DNA of 64,000 bases, taken from positions 558,001 to 622,000 of the forward strand of contig NZ_REFY01000003.1 in assembly GCF_003841485.1 (NCBI RefSeq), in the 5' to 3' direction. Below, piece by piece: positions 18,501 to 26,313 of this stretch (positions are counted from its first letter, which is position 1; the number at the start of each line of letters is the position of its first letter). The DNA comes from Natrarchaeobius halalkaliphilus (GTDB taxonomy: Archaea; Halobacteriota; Halobacteria; Halobacteriales; Natrialbaceae). The position numbers and the translations under genes are program-made. The notes beneath the pieces were generated by a model, which was given only the letters and a program-made list of their open reading frames with translations, searched no databases and was not told the origin of the DNA.

Positions 18501-18915
18501 GTCCGCGGGTCGCAGTCCGGAGCCGATGTTCCCCGAAGGCGAGTTGGAGATCGTCTTCGATCCGGACTCCGACGGCGACTCCTCGAGCGAATCTCGCGAC
18601 GACGCGTCAGTCGCGGACGATCCGGAGGAATCACCGGATCGGAATTCGAGCGGGGATGACGAGCGGATCGACGATGTGACGTCAATCTTCGGAGCTCATC
18701 CAAACTCGCCGTTTGGCGGCGAAGCCGAGACGAAAGCCGGCAGCGGAGAGACCGAGCAGAATATCGACGCCGCCGGTGACATCGAGGGCGACGATCCGGG
18801 AGGGGGCGACGAACGACTGTTTGGCGGAAGCGACACGTCGCCCGGTGAGGGGTCGATCTTCGACACCGGTGGGGACACCACGGACGAATCCGACGACGAG
18901 GAGAGCGACGAATGA
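15532..18915 (+). CDS. pilB: Type II/IV secretion system ATPase (PilB/TadA-type pilus assembly ATPase)
   Basis: This cytoplasmic motor ATPase drives assembly of type IV-like pili. The 1127-residue protein has an acidic N-terminal region, a domain around 230-480 that precedes the motor, the Walker A loop FAGGTASGKTT near residue 548 and the Walker B segment YIVMGEIRGEE near 620; the aspartate-rich and histidine boxes (TGHTTYTTFHADS) follow. After about residue 860 comes a long, very acidic, Ser/Gly-rich tail that looks disordered. It is far larger than archaellum ATPases (about 550-600 residues), so a pilus role is preferred over ArlI. GAGGGGTGA lies eight bases before the ATG at 15532; the ATG at 15541 is a close alternative. 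Confidence 0.88.
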   Translation: MVPMAIDDADRSDAGDFAEGTASDDVSEGQSGPTDGTDSRSVARVGEYTWAAFMREYGHGEEVSTLYPYEPGSNAPGEQLGLDTDEDESWVPSGEDWDDVEFDPEAYLGFPPDLLSDRILPVAGDNAEFVEQTFLEYVDPETTPVVKDVWSWEHYKWEYYYDENGDRPRDEAGEIVPHDEHAALGFDPGAIEDELSRGDDIAMALEEIVDERTVNVQEDVDEDEFFSTVDGATTVTNRYDLEKAVPFEKKTHFREIERYWVNKPYACVVIFHSEKENEKKYYVIEPYLNEIESDLQEFLSGKLRRAIKYSEDGIKEKASEDGRRSVIEAETRRLLKRYDLFEKTAGSTKAGLLESVRTILADDDGEESEEPAELDGIEVRPEPIILAEDPDTLNEYQVEKLLYQLKRNFIGYERIDGIKHDINVEDVSCDGYNSPVFVYHSEYEQIISNIYHGEDELDDFVVKLAQRSGKGISKRLPQVDATLPDGSRAQLTLGKEVSDHGTNYTIRQFKDVPFTPIDLINWNTFSLDEMAFLWLAIENHKSLIFAGGTASGKTTSLNAVSLFIPSNAKIVSIEDTREVELPQRNWIASVTRPSFNDDAAGDVDEFDLLEAALRQRPDYIVMGEIRGEEGRTLFQVMSTGHTTYTTFHADSVDEVLKRFTTDPINVSKTMFTALDLVSIQTQTRVHGSKVRRNKSLTEINHYEAEHDEINVQDVYQWQAETDEFLKMGDSNTLGEIQFDRGWSREKLEEELFKREVILAYLIKNGLNTYAEVAATVQAFINDPDTILTLIANGQLEESLTDLREMESVLIDVDKEKEELVPRPSSTTETYNLSMDLLERAEESLFEEYRGQVPGGLASALGDITDDGPTEVEPEDEFDFSGGLDDEWGFDDATSFESGADTGGDDPSWADNDAGFATTASSADGQLEPADASVRESAADPDETSRTEAAGIEDEPADDDEQLDGLFDDMDATLDTIERDESDQRTASSGPSAGRSPEPMFPEGELEIVFDPDSDGDSSSESRDDASVADDPEESPDRNSSGDDERIDDVTSIFGAHPNSPFGGEAETKAGSGETEQNIDAAGDIEGDDPGGGDERLFGGSDTSPGEGSIFDTGGDTTDESDDEESDE

Positions 18916-20978
18916 GCCTCCAGACCGATGATCGGGGGGCGGGTGGCGACGGCGACGTCTCGGCGCGGTCTGACGTCCTCGGTGATGCGTTCTATCCGCT
19001 GTACAGCCGGTTGTTCGATGACGAAAGCGAGTTCGTCGCCGACGTCGAGACGAAACTCGCACAGGCTCGAATGACCGATACCGTCGAACTCTACCTCTCG
19101 AGATCGCTCGGTATCGGTGTTATTACGGGCTTTGCACTCTGGTTGCTCGGACTCATGCTCGGCTACGGACTGTTCGCTACTGGTTTCATCCACATCGAAC
19201 ACATTCTGGGCATTCCCGTCGGAAATCAGACCGTTCTCGAGATCATCGACCTCCTTCGGATTCCGGCGCTGGTCGGAGTCACCGGCGTTCTGTTCGGAAC
19301 GATCGGATTCGCGCTCGGCTTCGGTTCACTCGTTGCGATTCCGTACTCGCGCGTTTCCGCTCGGAAGCGCGAGATAAACATGCTCCTCACCGACTCCGTC
19401 TCGTTTATGTACGCGCTGTCGGTCGGCGGGCTGAACCAACTCGAGATCATCGACGCGATGGCCGAAGCCGACGACACCTACGGCGAAGTCTCGATGGAGT
19501 TTCAAAGCATCGTCAAGGAGACGGAGTACTTCGGCGTCGACTACCGGACGGCGATCCGAAAGCAAGCGATCGAGACGCCGAGCGACGAGCTGTCGCAGTT
19601 TCTGACGGACATGCTCTCGATCGTCAACAGCGGCGGGGACATGCAGAGCTTTCTCGAGGACAAGAAAGAAAAGCACATGCGGACGGCCAAACAGGAACAG
19701 GAACTCACCCTCGAGACGCTCGAACTCTTCGGGGAGATGTACATGACGCTGTCGCTGTTTCCGCTGTTGTTGATCATCATCATGGTCGTCATGCAGATGA
19801 TTCCCCAGGCGGACGTCGCAGACGAAATGCTGTATATGACCGTCTACGCTCTGATTCCGCTGATCGGGATCGCATTTCTCGTGCTGGTCTCGACGGTCAA
19901 ACACGACGAACCCGGCGACGGCTACCTCACGATGGGAAGCGACGATCGGCGTCATCACGACGTTCAGGATAGCGGCGTTCTCAACCTCGGCTTCGTCGAG
20001 CAGTTCACCGGCGACCGGAGCGTTTTCGATCGGATCAAAAACCGGGAGGGTACCTACGAGACCAAGCAGGTCCTACAACAGCCCCATCTCTTCTTCCGGG
20101 ACAATCCGCTGTATACGCTCGCACTGACCGTTCCGCTCGCGGTCGTCGTCGTTGCCACCGCCATGGTTCGTGGATCGACACCGCTTTCGTGGAACGGACT
20201 CCTTGCGAATCCGATCTGGGGAACGTTCATCTACGTCTACGTTCCGCTGTATCTCGTTGCGATTCCGCTCGCGATCTTCCGAGAGTGGAACGTCCGATAC
20301 AGAACCGCTGTCGTCAGCCAACTCTCAGAAGATCTTCGGAAACTCTCGAGTGCGAACGACACCGGCCTCACCTTACTCGAATCGCTCAAATCCGTTTCGG
20401 ACACCACCTCCGGAAAGCTGGCGCGGGAGTTCGAAATGATGCACACCAAAGTCAACTACGGAATGAGCCTCAAAGAGGCGTTGATCGAGTTCAACAACAC
20501 CTACCACATTCCTCGACTTGCACGGACGACGCGACTGATCACCGAAGCACAGGAGGCGTCCAACCAGATTTCGGACGTCCTCCGGACCGCGGCACAGGCG
20601 AGCGAAAACCACGACGATATCGAGCGTGAACGCAAGTCTCGAACCCGGATGCAGGTCGTGATCATCATCATGACGTTCATGACGGTGCTCGCCGTGATCG
20701 CGATCCTCAAGACACAGTTCATCGACACGATGGCGGGACTTGAAGCGGGCGGCGGTGACACTGCAGCCGATTCGGACGGGGAGTTAGCGCAGGCGGATCT
20801 AAGCGAGAACGTCGATATCGACATGTTGTCGGTGCTGTTCTTTCACGCGATTACGCTTCAGGGGATTATTTCGGGTTTCATCTGCGGGTATATCCGCGAT
20901 GCCGACATCTTGAGCGGAATGAAATACGTGATCGTGCTGGCGACGATCGCACTCTTCGGATGGACGATGGTGGCCTGA
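18912..20978 (+). CDS. pilC: Type II secretion system F family protein (PilC-type membrane platform)
   Basis: This polytopic membrane protein is the platform on which the PilB ATPase acts. The 688-residue protein contains two T2SSF-type cytoplasmic domains, one around 150-260 (LLTDSVSFMYALSVGGLNQLEI) and one around 460-570 (LRKLSSANDTGLTLLESLKS), each followed by paired hydrophobic helices, as in double-domain archaeal PilC/TadB-C proteins. The start overlaps the pilB stop by four bases (ATGA), so the two are translationally coupled. Pairing with a single ATPase gene is the hallmark of one pilus system. Confidence 0.88.
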   Translation: MSLQTDDRGAGGDGDVSARSDVLGDAFYPLYSRLFDDESEFVADVETKLAQARMTDTVELYLSRSLGIGVITGFALWLLGLMLGYGLFATGFIHIEHILGIPVGNQTVLEIIDLLRIPALVGVTGVLFGTIGFALGFGSLVAIPYSRVSARKREINMLLTDSVSFMYALSVGGLNQLEIIDAMAEADDTYGEVSMEFQSIVKETEYFGVDYRTAIRKQAIETPSDELSQFLTDMLSIVNSGGDMQSFLEDKKEKHMRTAKQEQELTLETLELFGEMYMTLSLFPLLLIIIMVVMQMIPQADVADEMLYMTVYALIPLIGIAFLVLVSTVKHDEPGDGYLTMGSDDRRHHDVQDSGVLNLGFVEQFTGDRSVFDRIKNREGTYETKQVLQQPHLFFRDNPLYTLALTVPLAVVVVATAMVRGSTPLSWNGLLANPIWGTFIYVYVPLYLVAIPLAIFREWNVRYRTAVVSQLSEDLRKLSSANDTGLTLLESLKSVSDTTSGKLAREFEMMHTKVNYGMSLKEALIEFNNTYHIPRLARTTRLITEAQEASNQISDVLRTAAQASENHDDIERERKSRTRMQVVIIIMTFMTVLAVIAILKTQFIDTMAGLEAGGGDTAADSDGELAQADLSENVDIDMLSVLFFHAITLQGIISGFICGYIRDADILSGMKYVIVLATIALFGWTMVA

Positions 20979-20979
20979 G

Positions 20980-21534
20980 ATGACTCGAGAACGACCCGAT
21001 CCATCCCGGAGTGCAGCGATCGATCGCGAACGACGGGGGCAGACGACCCAGGATTTCGTGGTCGGTATCGGCATATTCGTTCTGGCCGTGGCGTTCGTCT
21101 TTACGACGGTCCCGAGCTTCGTCGCCACGCCGACGGGGTCGATCGATGGCGGTGATACCGCACAGATCGACCGGGTCGCCGCGACGATCGTCTCCGATCT
21201 CGAGACGGAAACGCCGAACGAACTCGACGGTGAGGCGTTCAACCGGACCTACAGTCACCACTGGAACGACGAAAACGCGACGGAGTGGCTGGGGTTACGA
21301 ACGAACGCGGACGGTGATCGGTTCGACAGGGTGAACGTCACGGTTCGGAATCTCGCTCTAAGTGGGGCCGACGAACCGGTCGAACTCGAGAGCGGGGTCT
21401 CGCTCGCGGCCGGCGACACGTATCGTAACCAGACGGACGTTCGCGTGACGCGAATCGTGACGGTAACGGATATCAACGAGAGCGGCGACCTCGAGCAGGG
21501 TGACCCGCTTCGACTCGAGGTGCGGATGTGGTAA
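20980..21534 (+). CDS. Prepilin-like protein 1 of the pilus operon
   Basis: The 184-residue protein starts with a charged leader ending in RERRG, followed by QTTQDFVVGIGIFVLAVAF, a hydrophobic helix directly after Gly20. This is the layout of class III (type IV prepilin) signals cut by PibD after Gly, here with Gln at +1 and Asp at +5. The remaining 140 residues are soluble, acidic and rich in N-x-T sequons (NVTVRN). It begins one base after the pilC stop. I recall conserved haloarchaeal families of unknown function at this operon position, but cannot assign a number safely. Confidence 0.7.
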   Translation: MTRERPDPSRSAAIDRERRGQTTQDFVVGIGIFVLAVAFVFTTVPSFVATPTGSIDGGDTAQIDRVAATIVSDLETETPNELDGEAFNRTYSHHWNDENATEWLGLRTNADGDRFDRVNVTVRNLALSGADEPVELESGVSLAAGDTYRNQTDVRVTRIVTVTDINESGDLEQGDPLRLEVRMW

Positions 21535-21535
21535 G

Positions 21536-22174
21536 ATGAGGACAGGTCGAACCAGAACTCCGGAGGCGACGGCCCAACGGGGCCAGGTCTACACGCTCGA
21601 GGGGTTGACTGCCGCGGCGGTCGTCCTGTTTGCCCTGTTGTTCGCGATGCAGGCGGTGGTGATCACGCCGGGGACCGGCGGTGCGGTGGATCGAACCGCC
21701 CAGGCACAGAACCAACAGGAGCTACAGGACGCACTGATCGTCGCAGCCCACGCGGACGACGGCGAGGGAACGCTGTCGGAACTGGTCCGCTACTGGGCGA
21801 GCGAATCTGAGTTTACCGCTCGCACGTTCGACGAGGATTTCGCGGATCAGTTCGTTCTCGGAGAGATTCTCGACTCACACCTCGCCGGTTCGGGTGCCGG
21901 CGATCGGTACGGACTCGAGTTCGTCTATCTCAACGAGAGCGAGCCAGAACGAACGGGGGTTGCAGGATCGACGACTACGGATCCGAGTGCGGTTACGGCG
22001 AGCTATACGGTGACGATCTACGAGGGACAAAACATGACGACACTCGAGAACGGTGCGGTCGAGCCGATAGCAGAAAACGGAGCGATAGACGAAGAAGACA
22101 GCAGGCTCCCGCCGTCCGAATCGAGTTCGGGACCCGTCTACAACGTCGTGGAGGTTCGAGTGACCACATGGTAG
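21536..22174 (+). CDS. Prepilin-like protein 2 of the pilus operon
   Basis: The 212-residue protein has the leader MRTGRTRTPEATAQRG, then QVYTLEGLTAAAVVLFALLF, a hydrophobic segment that starts right after Gly16. R-G-Q with an acidic residue five to six positions later fits a prepilin peptidase site. The rest is an extracellular-type domain with N-x-T and N-x-S sites. The ATG at 21536 lies just after the previous stop (TAAGATG) and is preferred to an ATG 36 bases upstream inside the preceding gene. Confidence 0.68.
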   Translation: MRTGRTRTPEATAQRGQVYTLEGLTAAAVVLFALLFAMQAVVITPGTGGAVDRTAQAQNQQELQDALIVAAHADDGEGTLSELVRYWASESEFTARTFDEDFADQFVLGEILDSHLAGSGAGDRYGLEFVYLNESEPERTGVAGSTTTDPSAVTASYTVTIYEGQNMTTLENGAVEPIAENGAIDEEDSRLPPSESSSGPVYNVVEVRVTTW

Positions 22175-23073
22175 CTCCGACTCGAGACCGCGGTCAGGTA
22201 ATTCTCATCGGTGCGATCGTCATTGCGTTCGTTATTCTTGGCACCGTCGTCGCGTTCAACGGGCTCGTTCAGACCGAAGAGGCGTCCTCGAGCGCGACGA
22301 GCCAGAGTGTAACCCACGCAACAGTGGCCGAATCCGAACTACAACAGGGACTCCAGAATCTCGCAGCCCACGACGTTCAACGCGCCGGCGGATGGGAAGC
22401 TATCATCGACGACGAGAGGGTGTCGACTGCGCTCAGAGACGACTCGGAGTGGGAAGACGCCGGTCGCTCTCTGGGCGAACTCCACGGGAACCTCACTCGA
22501 AGCGAGCGGGTCGCGGTTACCGATATCCGTGTACACCATGCCGGCGGTGATGAACGCCTCGAGGCGATTTATGGAGAGCGAAATCCCCCCGGCCACGAGG
22601 ATATTCTGGAACGATCAGCAACTGACGGGTCACGGGTTCTCTCCCTCAATCTCACCGGGTGGACACCGAACATGGACGGTGAGTTGGTGATCCGAGAGAC
22701 GAACGGACAGACGACGCACGTCGAGATCGAAAGCGGATCGGATCCGACTCCGGTCACCATCAACTCGACGAGTGACCGATTCGCTGGAGAGCGTTCGTGC
22801 GAGGCTGACGCGGTCGACCTCGTCACCGGTACCATCGAAAACGCGGCCGGGAGCTGTGACGAGATGGCGATCGTCGATAGCTCCCGTGAGTACGAGTACA
22901 TCGAATCGCGAGAGGGCAACGGACAGTTTACGTACGATCTGGTCGCGATCGGTGACGTCGTTGGCGAAGACGACGGTGTGTCCGCGTCGGTAACCGTTAC
23001 GTATACCTACCACTCGAACGATCTGCGCGCGGAACGAACGACGACGGTCGATCTCTACGGTGATCTCGAATGA
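22168..23073 (+). CDS. Prepilin-like protein 3 of the pilus operon
   Basis: The 301-residue protein begins MVAPTRDRG and continues QVILIGAIVIAFVILGTVVA, giving an R-G-Q junction at Gly9 and an immediate hydrophobic helix. It is the largest of the five small operon proteins. The C-terminal 250 residues form a soluble domain with beta-type sequence and two cysteines (ERSCEADAV and GSCDEMAI) that could form a disulfide outside the cell. The start overlaps the upstream gene by seven bases. Confidence 0.68.
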   Translation: MVAPTRDRGQVILIGAIVIAFVILGTVVAFNGLVQTEEASSSATSQSVTHATVAESELQQGLQNLAAHDVQRAGGWEAIIDDERVSTALRDDSEWEDAGRSLGELHGNLTRSERVAVTDIRVHHAGGDERLEAIYGERNPPGHEDILERSATDGSRVLSLNLTGWTPNMDGELVIRETNGQTTHVEIESGSDPTPVTINSTSDRFAGERSCEADAVDLVTGTIENAAGSCDEMAIVDSSREYEYIESREGNGQFTYDLVAIGDVVGEDDGVSASVTVTYTYHSNDLRAERTTTVDLYGDLE

Positions 23074-23552
23074 GGGACACCCTCACTCGAGACGAACGCG
23101 GCCTCTCAACCGCAGTTACGCACGTCCTGACGATGGGGATCACGACGGTTCTCGTCGCCGGATTGCTCGTGAGTTCGGGAACGCTCATCGACCATCAGAC
23201 AGATCGAAGCGCCGAGCAATCGCTCGAGACGATCGGTGAACGGCTGGCAGGAGAGATCACGCACGTCGACCGACTGGCAAGCGACGGTGACAGCGTAACC
23301 GTGATCGCCACTCATCCACGGACGATCGCGGGCTCGACGTATCGAGTCGGGATCGAAGACAGCCGGACCTGCGCCGGGGAACCACTCCTGGACGGGAGTA
23401 CGGTGTGTCTTCGGTTGAGTTCGACCGACGCAGACGCCGAGGTCTTCGTCCCCATCTCGAACGAGAGCGAGCTGAACTCAGAAAGCCTCGTCACCGGCGG
23501 AACGATCGAGATCGAACACAACGGAACGACGAACGAGATCGAACTCCAATGA
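23070..23552 (+). CDS. Prepilin-like protein 4 of the pilus operon
   Basis: The 160-residue protein has leader MRDTLTRDERG and then LSTAVTHVLTMGITTVLVAG, so the putative cleavage site is R-G before Leu. A central region is followed by two cysteines, RTCAGEPLLDGSTVCLRL, about 14 residues apart, probably a disulfide. The start overlaps the previous gene by four bases (ATGA). Its place in the operon and the shared N-terminal layout are the main evidence for a pilus role. Confidence 0.66.
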   Translation: MRDTLTRDERGLSTAVTHVLTMGITTVLVAGLLVSSGTLIDHQTDRSAEQSLETIGERLAGEITHVDRLASDGDSVTVIATHPRTIAGSTYRVGIEDSRTCAGEPLLDGSTVCLRLSSTDADAEVFVPISNESELNSESLVTGGTIEIEHNGTTNEIELQ

Positions 23553-24337
23553 TCGGATCACGACCCACTCGAGCGAGATGGTCGGACCGCCGCGGAATCA
23601 CGGAAGTTCTGAGTTTCGTCCTCGTCTTCGCCATCGTCTTTCTCTCCGTGCTCCTGGTCGGCGTGGGTGGCTTCGGAGCGATCAGTGAGTACCAAGAACA
23701 CGAGCGACTCGCGAGCGCACAACTGGCGATCGAAACGTTTGCAGAAAACGGAAACGATCTCGCTCGAAGCGACGGCGTGACCGACCGGACGGGGGCGCTT
23801 GGACTCCAGACGGGGACCGTCTCGCCGGGCGAACGCGGGACGACACTGAACGTGACGGTGTTCGACGACGATGGAGACGCCTGGAACTGGAGCGAGGACT
23901 ATCCCGATGAGGACCTCGGTGCGTTCGCCTACCGGACCGGTTCGGAGGCGATCGTCTACGAAGGCGGTGGTGTCTTTCGGACCGGGGGAGACGGCTCGAG
24001 CGCCGTCGTCTCGGATCCGATGATCACCTGCCGTGAGAACGTTGCGGTGATCACGCTCGTAAAACTCACCCACGACGACCGAACGATCCAGAGCGACCAG
24101 CGTCTCACATTCGCGCTCGAACAGGACCGAGCCAACACCACGAGAGCGTACTACGACGAGGCGGAGAACGTGACGATCGAGATCGAAGGCGGGCCGTCTT
24201 CGGGTGGCTGGGAGATGTTCTTCGAAAACGAAGAGCGCTGGACGTTCGACGAAGACGACGAGCGTTGGGCGTGTGCCAGTGATCGAGTCTCGATCGACGT
24301 GGTCGAAATCGGGATCGACTATTCGGAACTCGAGTAA
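23549..24337 (+). CDS. Prepilin-like protein 5 of the pilus operon
   Basis: The 262-residue protein has a basic leader ending RWSDRRG and then ITEVLSFVLVFAIVFLSVLL, with the putative cut after Gly16 and Glu at +3. The extracellular part is acidic and tryptophan-rich near its end (WTFDEDDERW). Two cysteines, MITCRENV and RWACASD, may pair. It overlaps the upstream gene by four bases (ATGA at 23549) and is the last gene of the operon; the next gene is convergent, with only 14 bases between. Confidence 0.66.
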   Translation: MIGSRPTRARWSDRRGITEVLSFVLVFAIVFLSVLLVGVGGFGAISEYQEHERLASAQLAIETFAENGNDLARSDGVTDRTGALGLQTGTVSPGERGTTLNVTVFDDDGDAWNWSEDYPDEDLGAFAYRTGSEAIVYEGGGVFRTGGDGSSAVVSDPMITCRENVAVITLVKLTHDDRTIQSDQRLTFALEQDRANTTRAYYDEAENVTIEIEGGPSSGGWEMFFENEERWTFDEDDERWACASDRVSIDVVEIGIDYSELE

Positions 24338-24351
24338 TCGACGGGACGCGG

Positions 24352-25617
24352 TTACGACGACTCCCAGTCGCCGGTCAACATCGCCCGCAATCCGGCTCGA
24401 GCAGCGAGTGTTCGTACCCGTTCCGCGTGATCTTCGATATTACCGCCGGTCTCGATCGAGAGACCGTTCGAAAGCTGGCGTGGTGCGATCATCGACGAAC
24501 CGTCGTCACGGGTCGGCCCGTCGTTCAGAACGGTCGGTTGGCCGTCGGCCGGACTCCAGGGAACGGTAAGCTCGGACAATCCGCGTTCGAAAAGGTACTC
24601 GGCGGCGTGGACGAGCGCCTGCTCGGAACTCGAGTGACCGATCGCCCCGATCGAACCACCGTCGCCGAAGAACCGAACGACGTACTCGCCGGTTCGTCCC
24701 TCGGACCGATCGCGGTCGGACCCCTCGTTCGACGCTGACCCATCGTCTACCGGCGATTCGCCGCCGGAGCGGTCAGCGGTGGCCGATCGATCGTCGGGTG
24801 TATCGTCGAATTCTCTCGAGGCGGTCGATTCTGCGAACTGCAGGGAAACGTCTCCAGGGTCCGTTTTCGAGTCGCGATCGGTCTGGTTCTTCGAATCACG
24901 ATCCGACTGTTTCGGCGGCTGGCGTTTCGCGTTCGATCCGCCATCTTCTCCGTCACCATCCTCCACACACTCTCGCTCGAGTCGATCGTATTCGTCGTCC
25001 GAGAACGCGACGATGAGTCGATCGAGGAATCGATCGGTCGCCGCTTCGAACTCCTCGAGGTGCTGGGTATCGCCACCGGCCGCCCCGTTCAACTGTTCGA
25101 CGATCGACTCGAGGACCGTCGAGTGCTCGAGTGCGAGTCGTCTCGCGACGACGGCGGTTCCCAGTTCGTCGACGCGTCGGTCGATCGCCCCTCGAGAGAA
25201 GTGTTCGATCGACGATTCGTGATCCGTGAGGGAGGGTAACCGACAGACGAGGCGCTCGACGTTCGTCGTTCCGGCGAGCAAGGCGTAGTCGCGGCCGTTG
25301 GTGTAGATCGCTCGATCGACCCCCGTCCAGGACATGGCCTCGAGAAGCGCCGTTGCGCGTGATTCCTCGAGAGAATCCTCGTACGCCTCGACGGCGACGA
25401 ACAGGGCTGGTATCGACTCCACGGCGAGAACGTACTCGAGGTGGACGCCCTCGACGGTATCGTCGACGGCTTCGGTGTCGGCGTGGACGTCCCAGCCTAG
25501 CGACTCGAGGAAGGGCTCGACGAGCCAGCGTCGGGTTTCGCGTGCGGTCGTCGGCGGTTCGGAGTCGACCAGCGTCCGCGAACGGGAAACGAACGGGCGG
25601 AGGTCGGTGCCGGTCAT
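24352..25617 (-). CDS. Protein with N-terminal HsdR_N-like nuclease-fold domain (probably inactive)
   Basis: The 421-residue protein has an N-terminal domain that resembles the HsdR_N module of type I restriction enzymes: ETRRWLVEPFLESLGWDVHA matches the usual 'E-x-x-T-x-x-x-x-I-x-P-x-L-x-x-L-G-W-D', and LEYVLAVESIPALFVAVEAY sits where the D-x(n)-E-x-K nuclease motif belongs. The lysine is replaced by Tyr80, so cleavage activity is doubtful. A charged linker (about 220-310) leads to a small C-terminal domain (VVRFFGDGGSIGAIGHSSS). It lies between the pilus and chemotaxis genes, reading with the latter. The ATG at 25617 is chosen over one 21 bases upstream. Confidence 0.55.
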   Translation of the reverse strand: MTGTDLRPFVSRSRTLVDSEPPTTARETRRWLVEPFLESLGWDVHADTEAVDDTVEGVHLEYVLAVESIPALFVAVEAYEDSLEESRATALLEAMSWTGVDRAIYTNGRDYALLAGTTNVERLVCRLPSLTDHESSIEHFSRGAIDRRVDELGTAVVARRLALEHSTVLESIVEQLNGAAGGDTQHLEEFEAATDRFLDRLIVAFSDDEYDRLERECVEDGDGEDGGSNAKRQPPKQSDRDSKNQTDRDSKTDPGDVSLQFAESTASREFDDTPDDRSATADRSGGESPVDDGSASNEGSDRDRSEGRTGEYVVRFFGDGGSIGAIGHSSSEQALVHAAEYLFERGLSELTVPWSPADGQPTVLNDGPTRDDGSSMIAPRQLSNGLSIETGGNIEDHAERVRTLAARAGLRAMLTGDWESS

Positions 25618-25794
25618 CGTACGGGAGTATTCCGCCAACCATCATGTAGTCGATGGTTGGGTCACAGCGCGAGAGGACGCTCGAGTCGCACCGCCCGTCA
25701 GCATCCGACTCCGGTCCGGGTTCGGACGGGTGGGGTCTGACGAAGCCCGGATCGGTCTCGATAAACGAAAACGGTGACGAAACGCCGCCGCCGG

Positions 25795-26313
25795 TCACAG
25801 CTCGTTCACTCCGGACTCGTTCCCGTCTGACGTCGTCACGACGAGTGTCCCCGTACTGGGGGTAAACTCCACCGTTCGACCGTGATCACCACCCGTATCC
25901 GTGGCGACGATCGGAACGCCGAGTTTCTCGAGTTCCGATCCGGCGGCGGCGACGTTTCGCTGACCCACACCCTCACCGAAGCTCTCGAAGTCGAACATAT
26001 CGCTGCCGCCCGCGATCTTCGCTTCGACCGATGCATAACTCGCACCCCGGTCGACCATGCGCCGCAAGAGCGCCCTGATCGCGGTGTCTGCATACTTTCC
26101 GGGTTTTCGGTCGCTGTTGTCCGACGTATCGCCGTCAGGTAACATGGCGTGTGCCAGACCGCCGATTCCGCTCTCGGGATCGTAGAGGGCGATCGCGAGA
26201 CACGATCCGAGCCCGTAGGACTTGAGCGTGTCGTCGCCGTCGCTGACGGCCAGTTCTGAGATACCGACCTGGACCGGCGACGGTGCACCCGGTTCGCTTC
26301 CGTACGTTTTCAT
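25795..26313 (-). CDS. cheD: Chemoreceptor glutamine deamidase CheD
   Basis: CheD deamidates glutamines on chemotaxis receptors and interacts with CheC during adaptation. The 172-residue protein carries the family motif LGSCLAIALYDPESGIGGLAHAMLP with catalytic Cys38 and His55, and GKYADTAIRALL and AKIAGGSDMF further on. The start overlaps the upstream double cheC by four bases. It ends the che operon in this orientation; the next gene upstream on the opposite side is the HsdR_N-like protein. Confidence 0.93.
   Translation of the reverse strand: MKTYGSEPGAPSPVQVGISELAVSDGDDTLKSYGLGSCLAIALYDPESGIGGLAHAMLPDGDTSDNSDRKPGKYADTAIRALLRRMVDRGASYASVEAKIAGGSDMFDFESFGEGVGQRNVAAAGSELEKLGVPIVATDTGGDHGRTVEFTPSTGTLVVTTSDGNESGVNEL

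Noticed and set aside
15532-18915. Archaellum ATPase ArlI and platform ArlJ
   Set aside because: The ATPase is far too long, there are no arlCDEFGH genes or archaellins nearby, and the downstream genes encode different prepilin-like proteins.
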